The notes under the pieces: generated by a model | Told to the model about the DNA's origin: nothing | The model's input: the letters and a program-made list of their open reading frames with translations, nothing else | Database searches by the model: none | Translations under genes and position numbers: made by a program | NCBI GenBank assembly: GCA_029248825.1 | Contig: JAQWIP010000143.1 | Coordinates: 1 to 5,102, forward strand | Reading direction: 5' to 3' | DNA: 5,102 nucleotides | DNA from: Alphaproteobacteria bacterium | GTDB taxonomy: Bacteria; Pseudomonadota; Alphaproteobacteria; RS24 | Part shown: positions 1 to 5,102 of the stretch, one piece after another | How positions within the stretch are numbered: the stretch's first letter is position 1 | Layout: each line of letters begins with the position of its first letter

Positions 1-326
1 CGGGCGGGCAACGCCAGCGCATCGCCATTGCGCGCGCCTTGATATTGGAGCCAGAATTTCTTGTCCTCGACGAACCGACCAGCGCGCTCGATCGCTCGGT
101 GCAGGCGCAAATCATCGATATGTTGCGCCGCTTACAAAAGCAAAAAGGGCTGACTTATTTATTCATCAGCCATGATTTGAAAGTTGTGCGGGCGCTATCG
201 CATCACGTGATGGTGATGCAAAATGGGGTCTGTGTGGAGGCGGGAACCGCTAGCCAAATTTTCGATGCGCCGCGCCAGACCTATACGAAAAACCTACTGG
301 CCGCCGCCCTCGACACGCAAAGTTAG
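1..326 (+). CDS. Peptide ABC transporter ATP-binding protein, C-terminal part (YejF/OppF type), cut by the window edge
   Basis: This is the last 107 codons of an ATPase that powers uptake of oligopeptides across the inner membrane; the start lies before the window. The frame begins with the ABC signature GGQRQR (from base 3), with the preceding partial codon compatible with Ser. It continues through Walker B and the D-loop (LVLDEPTSALD, with the catalytic Glu codon at 72-74) and the switch His in FISHDL (171-173). The tail, with VRALSHHVMVMQNG, VEAG and a final APRQTYTKNLL stretch, is the C-terminal extension typical of oligopeptide/dipeptide importers. It most resembles YejF, the double-domain ATPase of the YejABEF importer, but OppF or DppF cannot be excluded without the N-terminal half. 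The TTG at 39 is internal to the conserved domain and is not a start. The TAG stop overlaps the stop of the convergent NlpC/P60 gene. Confidence 0.93.
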   Translation, partial: GGQRQRIAIARALILEPEFLVLDEPTSALDRSVQAQIIDMLRRLQKQKGLTYLFISHDLKVVRALSHHVMVMQNGVCVEAGTASQIFDAPRQTYTKNLLAAALDTQS

Positions 327-1177
327 CCGAGGCGTTTGATGGCCGTTACCGGCCCTTCGCTTTGGGCAATGCGCACGCAAGCCGCGTCAAAATCTTCTTC
401 GACCACCGACATATGAAACGCATTGGCATGCAATAATGTGTTGGGCGCGCTCAAAAAACCCACATGGCCTTTCCAAAATACGATGTCGCCAACCTCGGCC
501 ACCTCGACGGCTGTGCCGAGACTGGCTTCTTGCATATCGCTGTCGCGCGGACACGCCAGCCCACAAGCCATCAGCGCGGTTTGCACCAGCGCCGAGCAAT
601 CCAAGCCGATGCTTTCGCGCCCGCCCCAAAAATACGGCGCGCCAATAAACCGTCGCGCCACCTCAATCGGCTGACGCTCAAACGCCGCCACCGGGGCTAT
701 ATGGCCGCTATGAATAAACCCGCCGCCCGTCTCCTCCGACAGCTCGGCAAAGCGCCCTTCAAGGCGGGAAACCCGAAGCTGCGCGCCCAGACACAGCCCC
801 ATGAGCGGGCGCGTTTTCATATCTGGCTCGCGATAGACAAAACTTCGCAAAGCCACAAGCTTATGGGTCGGCGCCATGGCGGGGCTGGTTTTTTGCAAAT
901 CTTGCGCCAACACATAGCCAACATAATCATCGTGTTTAGCCTGCCCCCAAGCCCATCTATCTTTCATCTCATAGACGCGAAACCCCTCGCCATAGAGCAA
1001 TTGGCTATCTTGCATAGCGCCATCGGCGGGCGAGCGACGCACGGCACTGACCGGCGCCAGCAGGGTATAATCTTCACCTTCGACAAAACGCGGCGCCGAA
1101 ACCTCGGCGCGCAAATGGCTGGCCGCCAAATCATCGCGCCAAACATTGAGGCGCGGGTCGGGTTTGGTCTTACCCAA
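323..1177 (-). CDS. NlpC/P60 family cysteine peptidase with N-terminal bacterial SH3 domains
   Basis: A predicted cytoplasmic cell-wall-peptide hydrolase of 284 residues. NlpC/P60 enzymes of this layout (YkfC-like) cut the gamma-D-Glu to diamino-acid bond of murein peptides. Two SH3-like segments are visible (about residues 35-95, ending YVGYVLAQDL, and 105-163, with YREPDMKT). The catalytic domain follows, with Cys194 in GLDCSALVQ, His238 in WKGHVGF and His250 in LLHANAFHM; CPRDSDMQEA is also characteristic. No signal peptide or membrane segment is seen. The frame is open back to an ATG at 1306, but that would add 43 Arg/Ala-rich residues lying wholly inside the aminopeptidase gene. I prefer the TTG at 1177. 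It puts DPRLNVWRDDLAASHLR near the N-terminus, where relatives have a similar stretch, and has GGAA seven bases upstream. It overlaps the M17 stop by 8 bases, which implies translational coupling. The precise substrate is inferred from the family. Confidence 0.9.
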   Translation of the reverse strand: MGKTKPDPRLNVWRDDLAASHLRAEVSAPRFVEGEDYTLLAPVSAVRRSPADGAMQDSQLLYGEGFRVYEMKDRWAWGQAKHDDYVGYVLAQDLQKTSPAMAPTHKLVALRSFVYREPDMKTRPLMGLCLGAQLRVSRLEGRFAELSEETGGGFIHSGHIAPVAAFERQPIEVARRFIGAPYFWGGRESIGLDCSALVQTALMACGLACPRDSDMQEASLGTAVEVAEVGDIVFWKGHVGFLSAPNTLLHANAFHMSVVEEDFDAACVRIAQSEGPVTAIKRLG

Positions 1178-2600
1178 AGCGGCGTTCCAAATACGTGTAA
1201 ACCGCGCGCAAAGCTTGCGCCTCGCCGCCCACCGGACGCCCCGCGCGAGCCCGCAAGCTCCACGCATAGACATCGCAATGCATCCAAGTTTTGGATTGCT
1301 CGACAAAGCGCGCGAGAAATAGCGCGGCCGTAATCGAGCCGCCCATGGGCGCCGAGCCGATATGGTTCACATCGCCGATTTGACTATCCAGCCAGCCGTC
1401 ATAGCCTGCCCATAGCGGCATCCGCCACATTGGGTCGTGGGTTTCGATGGCGGTTGTTTGCATGGCTTCGGCCAACTCATCATCATGGGTGTAAAACGGC
1501 ACCACTTCTGGCCCCATGGCCACGCGTGCCGCGCCCGTGAGCGTGGCGAAATCGATCAGCACATCGGGGGTTTCGTTATCGGCTTCGCATAGCATATCGG
1601 CCAAAACCAAACGCCCCTCGGCATCGGTATTGCCAATCTCGACGGCCAGACCTTTGCGGCTGGCCAACACATCGCCCGGGCGAAACGCATCGGGGCCAAT
1701 GGCGTTTTCCACCGCGCCAATCATCAAGCGCAGGCGGATGGGCAGGCCGGCATCCATCAGGGCATCGGCCAGCGCAATCGAGATAGCGGCGCCGCCCATG
1801 TCTTTTTTCATCAAATCCATATAGCTGCCGGGCTTTAGGTTCAGCCCGCCCGTATCAAAGCATACGCCTTTGCCGACCAAAGTGACTTTGGGTGCCTCGG
1901 CCTCGCCCCAAGTTAAATCTAAAAACCGTGGCGCCTCGACAGCCGCGCGCCCGACCGCGTGAATCATCGGGTAATTTTTCGCCAATAAATCATCGCCAGA
2001 AATAACGCTCAGCTCGGCCTTATGGCGTTTGGCCAACGAGTGCATGACTTGTTCCAGCGCCTCTGGCCCCATATCGGCGGCGGGGGTATTGATGAGGTGA
2101 CGGGTCGAATAGACGGCGCGGTTAAGCCGCTCGACGCGGGCGCGGTCGCAAGTTTTTGGCAAAACGAGACGCGGCCATTGGCTGTCGCGCGGCTTGGTTT
2201 TATAGGCCTCATAGCGATAGCACCCCATCGCCCAAGCCAAAGGCGCCATATCTTGCACGGCCTCGGGCGCGCTATCATCGAGCCGATAGGCCCCTTCTGG
2301 CAATTGCGCTGGCAGGCTCGCCAAAGCGAAAGCATCGGGCTTGGCACCCAGCCCCAAAAGCACGGCTTCTAAATCGCCAGCCGAATTGGGCAGCAGCAAA
2401 ACCTCGCCCGCAGCGGCGGCAAAATGCGTGGTGTCCATCCAAGTCAGATGCGGGCCGACCAAAGTCTCGCGCCAGCTGGCCAAGGCTTTGGGCGTGAGCG
2501 CGCGAATAAGACACGCGGGCTTGCCTTTATCTTGCAGATAAATATCGCCCGGTTCGGCGGGAAAAACGTCGCTTATCGAAGAGAGAAGAGCGGATGGCAT
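1170..2600 (-). CDS. M17 family leucyl aminopeptidase
   Basis: A two-metal aminopeptidase of 476 residues that removes N-terminal amino acids from peptides in the cytoplasm; the length is normal for the family. The N-terminal part (about 1-160) is variable. The catalytic part holds every expected residue by motif: Lys244 and Asp249 in VGKGVCFDTGG, the catalytic Lys256 in LNLKPG, Asp267 in KKDMGG, and the signature NTDAEGRL (Asp326, Glu328, Arg330). DFATLTGAARVAMG (350-363) and a C-terminal HIGSAPMGGSITAALFL stretch also fit. The start ATG at 2600 has AAAGGG six bases upstream (2607-2612), so the start is well supported. The gene lies 47 bases after the SDR and overlaps the NlpC/P60 start by 8 bases. 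It belongs to the alphaproteobacterial PepA-like branch often found next to an NlpC/P60 gene. Substrate preference cannot be told from sequence, so no pepA symbol is given. Confidence 0.95.
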   Translation of the reverse strand: MPSALLSSISDVFPAEPGDIYLQDKGKPACLIRALTPKALASWRETLVGPHLTWMDTTHFAAAAGEVLLLPNSAGDLEAVLLGLGAKPDAFALASLPAQLPEGAYRLDDSAPEAVQDMAPLAWAMGCYRYEAYKTKPRDSQWPRLVLPKTCDRARVERLNRAVYSTRHLINTPAADMGPEALEQVMHSLAKRHKAELSVISGDDLLAKNYPMIHAVGRAAVEAPRFLDLTWGEAEAPKVTLVGKGVCFDTGGLNLKPGSYMDLMKKDMGGAAISIALADALMDAGLPIRLRLMIGAVENAIGPDAFRPGDVLASRKGLAVEIGNTDAEGRLVLADMLCEADNETPDVLIDFATLTGAARVAMGPEVVPFYTHDDELAEAMQTTAIETHDPMWRMPLWAGYDGWLDSQIGDVNHIGSAPMGGSITAALFLARFVEQSKTWMHCDVYAWSLRARAGRPVGGEAQALRAVYTYLERRFG

Positions 2601-2647
2601 GACAAACCCTTTGGCAAAACAGAATGAGGTGTCACCCTATCACGCGC

Positions 2648-3454
2648 TTATCGCGCGGTCATCGCGTAATCAATTACCAATTCCGTGCCATTGACATAAG
2701 ACGAGGCGTCGGAGGCCAGATAAACAATGCCATTGGCAATGTCTTCGGGCTGACCTGGCTTGCCATTGGGCATGCCAGCGGCGGCGACCATATCAATATT
2801 CACGCGGTTGCCACCCGGCGTCATCATGTCTGGATTATCTTTGGCAATGCCCGAGATTTCGCGCGACCAAATATCTGTATCAATAATGCCCGGATGCACG
2901 CTATTGCAGCGAATGGCTTGGCCATTGTCGGCGCATTCATTGGCAATGGCTTTTGAGAACAGACGAACGCCGCCCTTAGAGGCCGAATAGCCCGCCAGAC
3001 CCGAAGCGCCAATCAGCCCCGCAATCGACGATATATTGATAATGCTCGACGGCCCACTGGTCGCCATGAGCGGAATAGAGTGTTTGCAGCCCAAAAAGAC
3101 GCCGTCCAAATTGATAGCATTTTGACGCTGCCAATCCTCAAGGCTCATTTGTGTCACGGGCACGCCAATGGCAATGCCTGCATTATTGACCAGCACATGC
3201 AGTTGGCCTTCGTGCTGGCGGATGCTTTCGATGAGCTCTTGCCAGACGTCTTCTTGCGACACATCTTGCGCTAGGCTGCGAGCTTGGCCGCCCGCCTCGG
3301 TAATCATCTTGGCGGTTTCTTGAACCCCGCTCACATCAATATCAGTGACAATAAGCTTGGCGCCCGCAGCAGCCAAAGCCACCGCGCAAGAGCGTCCAAT
3401 ACCCGTGGCTGCGCCCGTAACCAGCGCTACTTTTCCGCTACAATCTTGGCTCAT
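2648..3454 (-). CDS. SDR family NAD(P)-dependent oxidoreductase (classical type)
   Basis: A soluble 268-residue classical short-chain dehydrogenase that interconverts an alcohol and a ketone or aldehyde. The Rossmann cofactor motif is TGAATGIG (13-20). Asp38 at the end of the second strand (VTDID) favours NAD over NADP. NNAG lies at 90-93. The catalytic set is complete: Asn115 (NAINLDG), Ser143 (NISSIAG), Tyr156 and Lys160 (YSASK). HPGIIDTD (187-194) starts a substrate-loop region that runs through a Met/Pro/Gly-rich stretch to about 233; this part sets specificity and gives no clear assignment. The C-terminus (ASDASSYVNGTELVID) is standard for the family. Its ATG overlaps the P450 stop as ATGA, with no evident Shine-Dalgarno sequence before it, so translation probably depends on ribosomes finishing the P450. 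The natural role is inferred: oxidising the P450 product, or a related hydroxylated lipid, alicyclic or steroid-like alcohol. Confidence 0.95.
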   Translation of the reverse strand: MSQDCSGKVALVTGAATGIGRSCAVALAAAGAKLIVTDIDVSGVQETAKMITEAGGQARSLAQDVSQEDVWQELIESIRQHEGQLHVLVNNAGIAIGVPVTQMSLEDWQRQNAINLDGVFLGCKHSIPLMATSGPSSIINISSIAGLIGASGLAGYSASKGGVRLFSKAIANECADNGQAIRCNSVHPGIIDTDIWSREISGIAKDNPDMMTPGGNRVNIDMVAAAGMPNGKPGQPEDIANGIVYLASDASSYVNGTELVIDYAMTAR

Positions 3455-4734
3455 TTGGCGCGCGCAATCACGGTCATTTTTGTGTAGCCCTTAACAAAAG
3501 ACGACACATTGCGTTCTGGCTCGCCCACAACTTCGATTTTCGAGAAGCGTTTAAGCATTTCATCCCACAGGATTTGCAACTGCAATTCAGCCAGACGATT
3601 GCCGAAGCAACGGTGAATGCCAAAGCCGAAAGAAATATGATTACGCGCGTTTTCGCGATCAAAAATCAAATCATTCGGGTTTTCAAATTTGCGCTCATCG
3701 CGATTGCCCGCGACATACCACATGGCAACTTTATCGCCTTTTTTGATGGTTTTCCCGTGCATTTCCACATCTTCCAAAGCCGTGCGGCGCATATAGGCCA
3801 GTGGCGTTTGCCAGCGGATGATTTCCGCCACCGTGTTGGGGATGAGGTCGCGATTGGCTTTTACTTTTTCCCATTCGGCCGGGAACAAGCTGGAGCCATA
3901 AACCGAAGCGGTCATGGAATTGCGGGTCGTGTCATTGCCGCCCACAATCAGCAAAATCAAATTACCGAGATATTCCATCGTGTCCATGTCTTTGGTTTCT
4001 TCGCCATTGGCCAGCATAGTGATTAAATCCCCGCCGTCTTTGCCTTGGCGCTCTTGCCATAGTCCCATGAAATACTGCACGCATTCCATCAGCTCGGCGC
4101 GGCGTTGCTCTTCGCTTTCCACAATACCGGTTTCAGGGCCAGCCGTGGCCACATCCGACCAGCGGGTCAATTTACGGCGTTCTTCAAACGGGAAGTCGAA
4201 CAAAGTAGCCAACATCATCGTCGTCAACTCGATGGAGACAACGTCGACCCAATCAAATTCTTCGTCGATCGGCACCGCATCCAGAACATATTGCGTGCGC
4301 TCGCGGATAAGTTTCGACATTTCCGCCAAGCTCATCGGCGCCATAATCGGGGCAACGGTTTTGCGTTGCACATCATGTTTGGGCTGATCCATGGCGATGA
4401 ACATCGGCAGTTCGAAATCTTCCGACGGGTCGGGCAGAACAATCGCTGGCTCGGACGAGAAGCGCTTGTGGTCTGTATCAATCGCCATAATATCTTCATA
4501 GCGCGTCACCGACCAATAGCCGCCAATATCGGGCGCATCATTGGTGCGGTCTTCCGATTGCCAACCAGACGGGCAATAATGCAAAGGCGCTTCATTGCGC
4601 AAACGATCGAAAATGGGCCAAAACTCTTCTTTCGGCCAGAGCAGCGAATTAGACGGATCGAGATCCTTTAAGGCCGTGCTATAGGCTAGGTCCTCGCCCG
4701 GGCGCATTTCTTGTTTTATCGCTTCGCTCATCAT
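3451..4734 (-). CDS. Cytochrome P450, CYP153 family (alkane/fatty acid terminal hydroxylase type)
   Basis: A soluble bacterial class I P450 (427 residues) that inserts one oxygen atom from O2 into a substrate, with electrons from a ferredoxin. The hallmarks are the I-helix GGNDTT (265-270, Asp268, Thr269), ExxR as EIIR (304-307), and the haem loop FGFGIHRCFG with ligand Cys376. CYP153-like blocks, recognised from memory of CYP153A proteins, include WSVTRYEDIM (74-83), PMFIAMDQPKHDVQRKTVAP (110-129), SIELTTMMLATLFDFP (167-182), IIRWQTPLAYMRRTALED (305-322) and NRLAELQLQILW (379-390). Characterised members hydroxylate the ends of medium-chain alkanes, fatty acids or cyclic hydrocarbons. Residues about 57-72 look longer than in CYP153A6. 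The second ATG (4731) may be the true start, because AAGGGAG sits 6 bases before it but only 3 before the ATG at 4734. The gene is coupled to the downstream SDR; no redox partner is nearby. Family is fairly sure, substrate is not. Confidence 0.94.
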   Translation of the reverse strand: MMSEAIKQEMRPGEDLAYSTALKDLDPSNSLLWPKEEFWPIFDRLRNEAPLHYCPSGWQSEDRTNDAPDIGGYWSVTRYEDIMAIDTDHKRFSSEPAIVLPDPSEDFELPMFIAMDQPKHDVQRKTVAPIMAPMSLAEMSKLIRERTQYVLDAVPIDEEFDWVDVVSIELTTMMLATLFDFPFEERRKLTRWSDVATAGPETGIVESEEQRRAELMECVQYFMGLWQERQGKDGGDLITMLANGEETKDMDTMEYLGNLILLIVGGNDTTRNSMTASVYGSSLFPAEWEKVKANRDLIPNTVAEIIRWQTPLAYMRRTALEDVEMHGKTIKKGDKVAMWYVAGNRDERKFENPNDLIFDRENARNHISFGFGIHRCFGNRLAELQLQILWDEMLKRFSKIEVVGEPERNVSSFVKGYTKMTVIARAK

Positions 4735-4737
4735 TTT

Positions 4738-4744
4738 CTCCCTT
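4738..4744 (-). promoter_or_regulatory. Ribosome binding site of the P450 gene
   Basis: AAGGGAG on the minus strand is followed by AAA and then two consecutive ATG codons (4734 and 4731). The spacing of 3 bases to the first ATG is short, while 6 bases to the second is close to ideal. This favours initiation at 4731 and a 426-residue P450. Confidence 0.6.
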
Positions 4745-4776
4745 AATCATATCTATTTGGCGTTCTTCCAAAAAGG

Positions 4777-4790
4777 TGACGCCTGCGTCA
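4777..4790. promoter_or_regulatory. Perfect 14-base palindrome, candidate operator for the P450-SDR genes
   Basis: TGACGC-CT-GCGTCA has two perfect 6-base arms around a 2-base centre, 43 bases upstream of the P450 ATG. If the candidate promoter at 4794-4823 is right, the palindrome covers the expected transcription start, the usual place for a dimeric repressor to block initiation. The regulator is not in this window, and the motif does not match a consensus I can name with confidence. The symmetry is seen directly; the role is inferred. Confidence 0.45.
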
Positions 4791-4793
4791 TAA

Positions 4794-4823
4794 ATATTAG
4801 TCAGAAGCTCTGGCGCGCTGCAA
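4794..4823 (-). promoter_or_regulatory. Candidate sigma-70-like promoter for the P450 gene
   Basis: On the minus strand TTGCAG (4823-4818) and TAATAT (4799-4794) are separated by 18 bases. The match is modest: 3 of 6 to the -35 consensus and 4 of 6 to the -10. It gains weight from lying upstream of the first gene of the minus-strand block and from the palindrome placed just downstream, at the expected start point. Predicted initiation would be near 4787, giving a leader of about 50 bases. Confidence 0.25.
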
Positions 4824-4853
4824 GCCTTTTTTGCACCCAAAAGGCTCTTTTTT
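4823..4853 (+). terminator. Terminator-like hairpin with T-tract on the + strand
   Basis: AGCCTTTT (4823-4830) and AAAAGGCT (4839-4846) form a perfect 8-pair stem with an 8-base loop, followed by C and six T (4848-4853), the geometry of an intrinsic terminator for + strand transcription. No + strand gene lies upstream except antisense to the P450, so it might stop antisense transcripts or protect the divergent region. The stem has only three G-C pairs, so strength is doubtful. The right arm can also pair with GCCTTTT at 4856-4862. Confidence 0.4.
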
Positions 4854-4930
4854 GTGCCTTTTAATCGCCTCTGACGATTGCGCTTGCGCTTGGCGATGGT
4901 GAAACTTAAAGTCAGGTCTTGCACAGGGGT

Positions 4931-4964
4931 CCGGTTGGCGCGCAAATCTAGTCGCAACAACCGG
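4931..4964. repeat. Inverted repeat CCGGTTG / CAACCGG with 20-base spacer
   Basis: CCGGTTG (4931-4937) and CAACCGG (4958-4964) are perfect 7-base inverted arms with centres 27 bases apart, between the P450 promoter region and the right end of the window. They could form a hairpin or two half-sites for a regulator, or arise by chance. No T-tract follows, so this is not a terminator. Confidence 0.3.
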
Positions 4965-5099
4965 TGAGACGATACCCTTTGTACCTGTTTACGGATTATG
5001 CCGCTGCAGGGAGTGCCGGATTTGCTTCCGCCTTTCTCGCTCGTGTCATGGTTCTTATGCCTTATCGGGGATTTCCCGTTTCGAGAGAGAGCTTGTTCT

Positions 5100-5102
5100 A
5101 TG
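5100..5102 (+). CDS. Possible start codon of a divergent + strand gene, cut by the window edge
   Basis: The final three bases are ATG, preceded by a purine run GAGAGAGAG (5083-5091) that ends 8 bases before it and could serve as a weak ribosome binding site. If real, this gene is divergent from the P450 and could encode its regulator or a functional partner, but nothing of the protein is visible. The ATG may equally be chance or an internal Met of a frame open from 4968, which has another ATG at 4998. Confidence 0.25.

Larger units (their letters stand above)
4735..5099. other. Non-coding divergent intergenic region (365 bases)
   Basis: No convincing gene lies here. It holds the P450 ribosome binding site, a candidate promoter and palindrome, the hairpin with T-tract, a tandem TTGCGC-TTGCGC (4879-4890) and the CCGGTTG inverted repeat. 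From about 4966 to the end all three + strand frames happen to be open, but none reads like a known protein and no good ribosome binding site precedes an early start. No tRNA or known riboswitch was recognised. Confidence 0.6.

Noticed and set aside
341..354. GGCCG-TTAC-CGGCC hairpin just inside the NlpC/P60 3' end, considered as a terminator for the ATPase gene
   Set aside because: It lacks a T-tract and encodes part of the C-terminal GPVTAIKRL stretch that looks conserved in the family, so protein coding explains it.
464..1333. A 289-codon + strand frame opposite the NlpC/P60 and M17 genes
   Set aside because: It is antisense to two genes with full catalytic motifs, and its Arg/His/Pro/Ala-rich composition is typical of the complement of GC-rich coding sequence.
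4105..4671. A 188-codon + strand frame opposite the P450
   Set aside because: It is the complement of a clearly recognised CYP153-type gene, rich in Arg, His and Ile, with no family motif.
4746..4771. TTGGAA and TATGAT on the minus strand as a P450 promoter
   Set aside because: TATGAT is a good -10 match, but the spacer is only 14 bases and the start point would fall on or after the ribosome binding site.
4679..4960. A 93-codon minus-strand frame upstream of and overlapping the P450 start
   Set aside because: It begins with a TTG lacking a good ribosome binding site, is highly basic, overlaps the P450 by 56 bases, and runs across the candidate promoter, palindrome and T-tract hairpin. It looks like a chance frame.
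4964..5102. A + strand frame from GTG at 4964 open to the window end
   Set aside because: No ribosome binding site precedes it, the translation resembles no family I recognise, and the other two + strand frames are equally open here, so openness carries little information.

Overview
This window looks like an alphaproteobacterial chromosome segment. Every gene call rests on recognisable family motifs. The best organism clues are the adjacent M17 aminopeptidase and NlpC/P60 genes, a pairing typical of Alphaproteobacteria, and the close resemblance of the P450 to the CYP153 family of hydrocarbon-degrading and marine Proteobacteria and Actinobacteria. The exact taxon cannot be read from the sequence; a free-living, possibly marine, alphaproteobacterium is an inference.

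Layout. Bases 1-326 (+) hold the 3' end of a peptide-importer ATPase of the YejF/OppF type. It meets, tail to tail and with overlapping stop codons, a minus-strand block covering 323-4734. In transcription order this block is a CYP153-type cytochrome P450 (4734-3451), a short-chain dehydrogenase coupled to it through an ATGA overlap (3454-2648), a 47-base gap, an M17 leucyl aminopeptidase (2600-1170), and an NlpC/P60 cysteine peptidase (1177-323) that probably starts at a TTG inside the end of the aminopeptidase gene. Bases 4735-5099 are non-coding. They contain a candidate P450 promoter with a perfect 14-base palindrome at its expected start point, a three-part AAAAGGC/GCCTTTT repeat that forms a terminator-like hairpin on the + strand, and a CCGGTTG/CAACCGG inverted repeat. 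The window ends on an ATG that may start a divergent + strand gene.

How the genes may work together. The P450 and SDR form a likely oxidation module: hydroxylation of an aliphatic or fatty substrate, then NAD-dependent oxidation of the resulting alcohol. No ferredoxin or ferredoxin reductase is present, so electrons must come from partners encoded elsewhere. The aminopeptidase, NlpC/P60 enzyme and neighbouring Yej-like ATPase suggest a second theme: import and cytoplasmic breakdown of peptides, possibly cell-wall muropeptides. I see no phage, transposon, CRISPR array, tRNA or rRNA. No wholly new system is evident; the most interesting items are the P450-SDR pair with its palindromic control region and the possible muropeptide-recycling neighbourhood.
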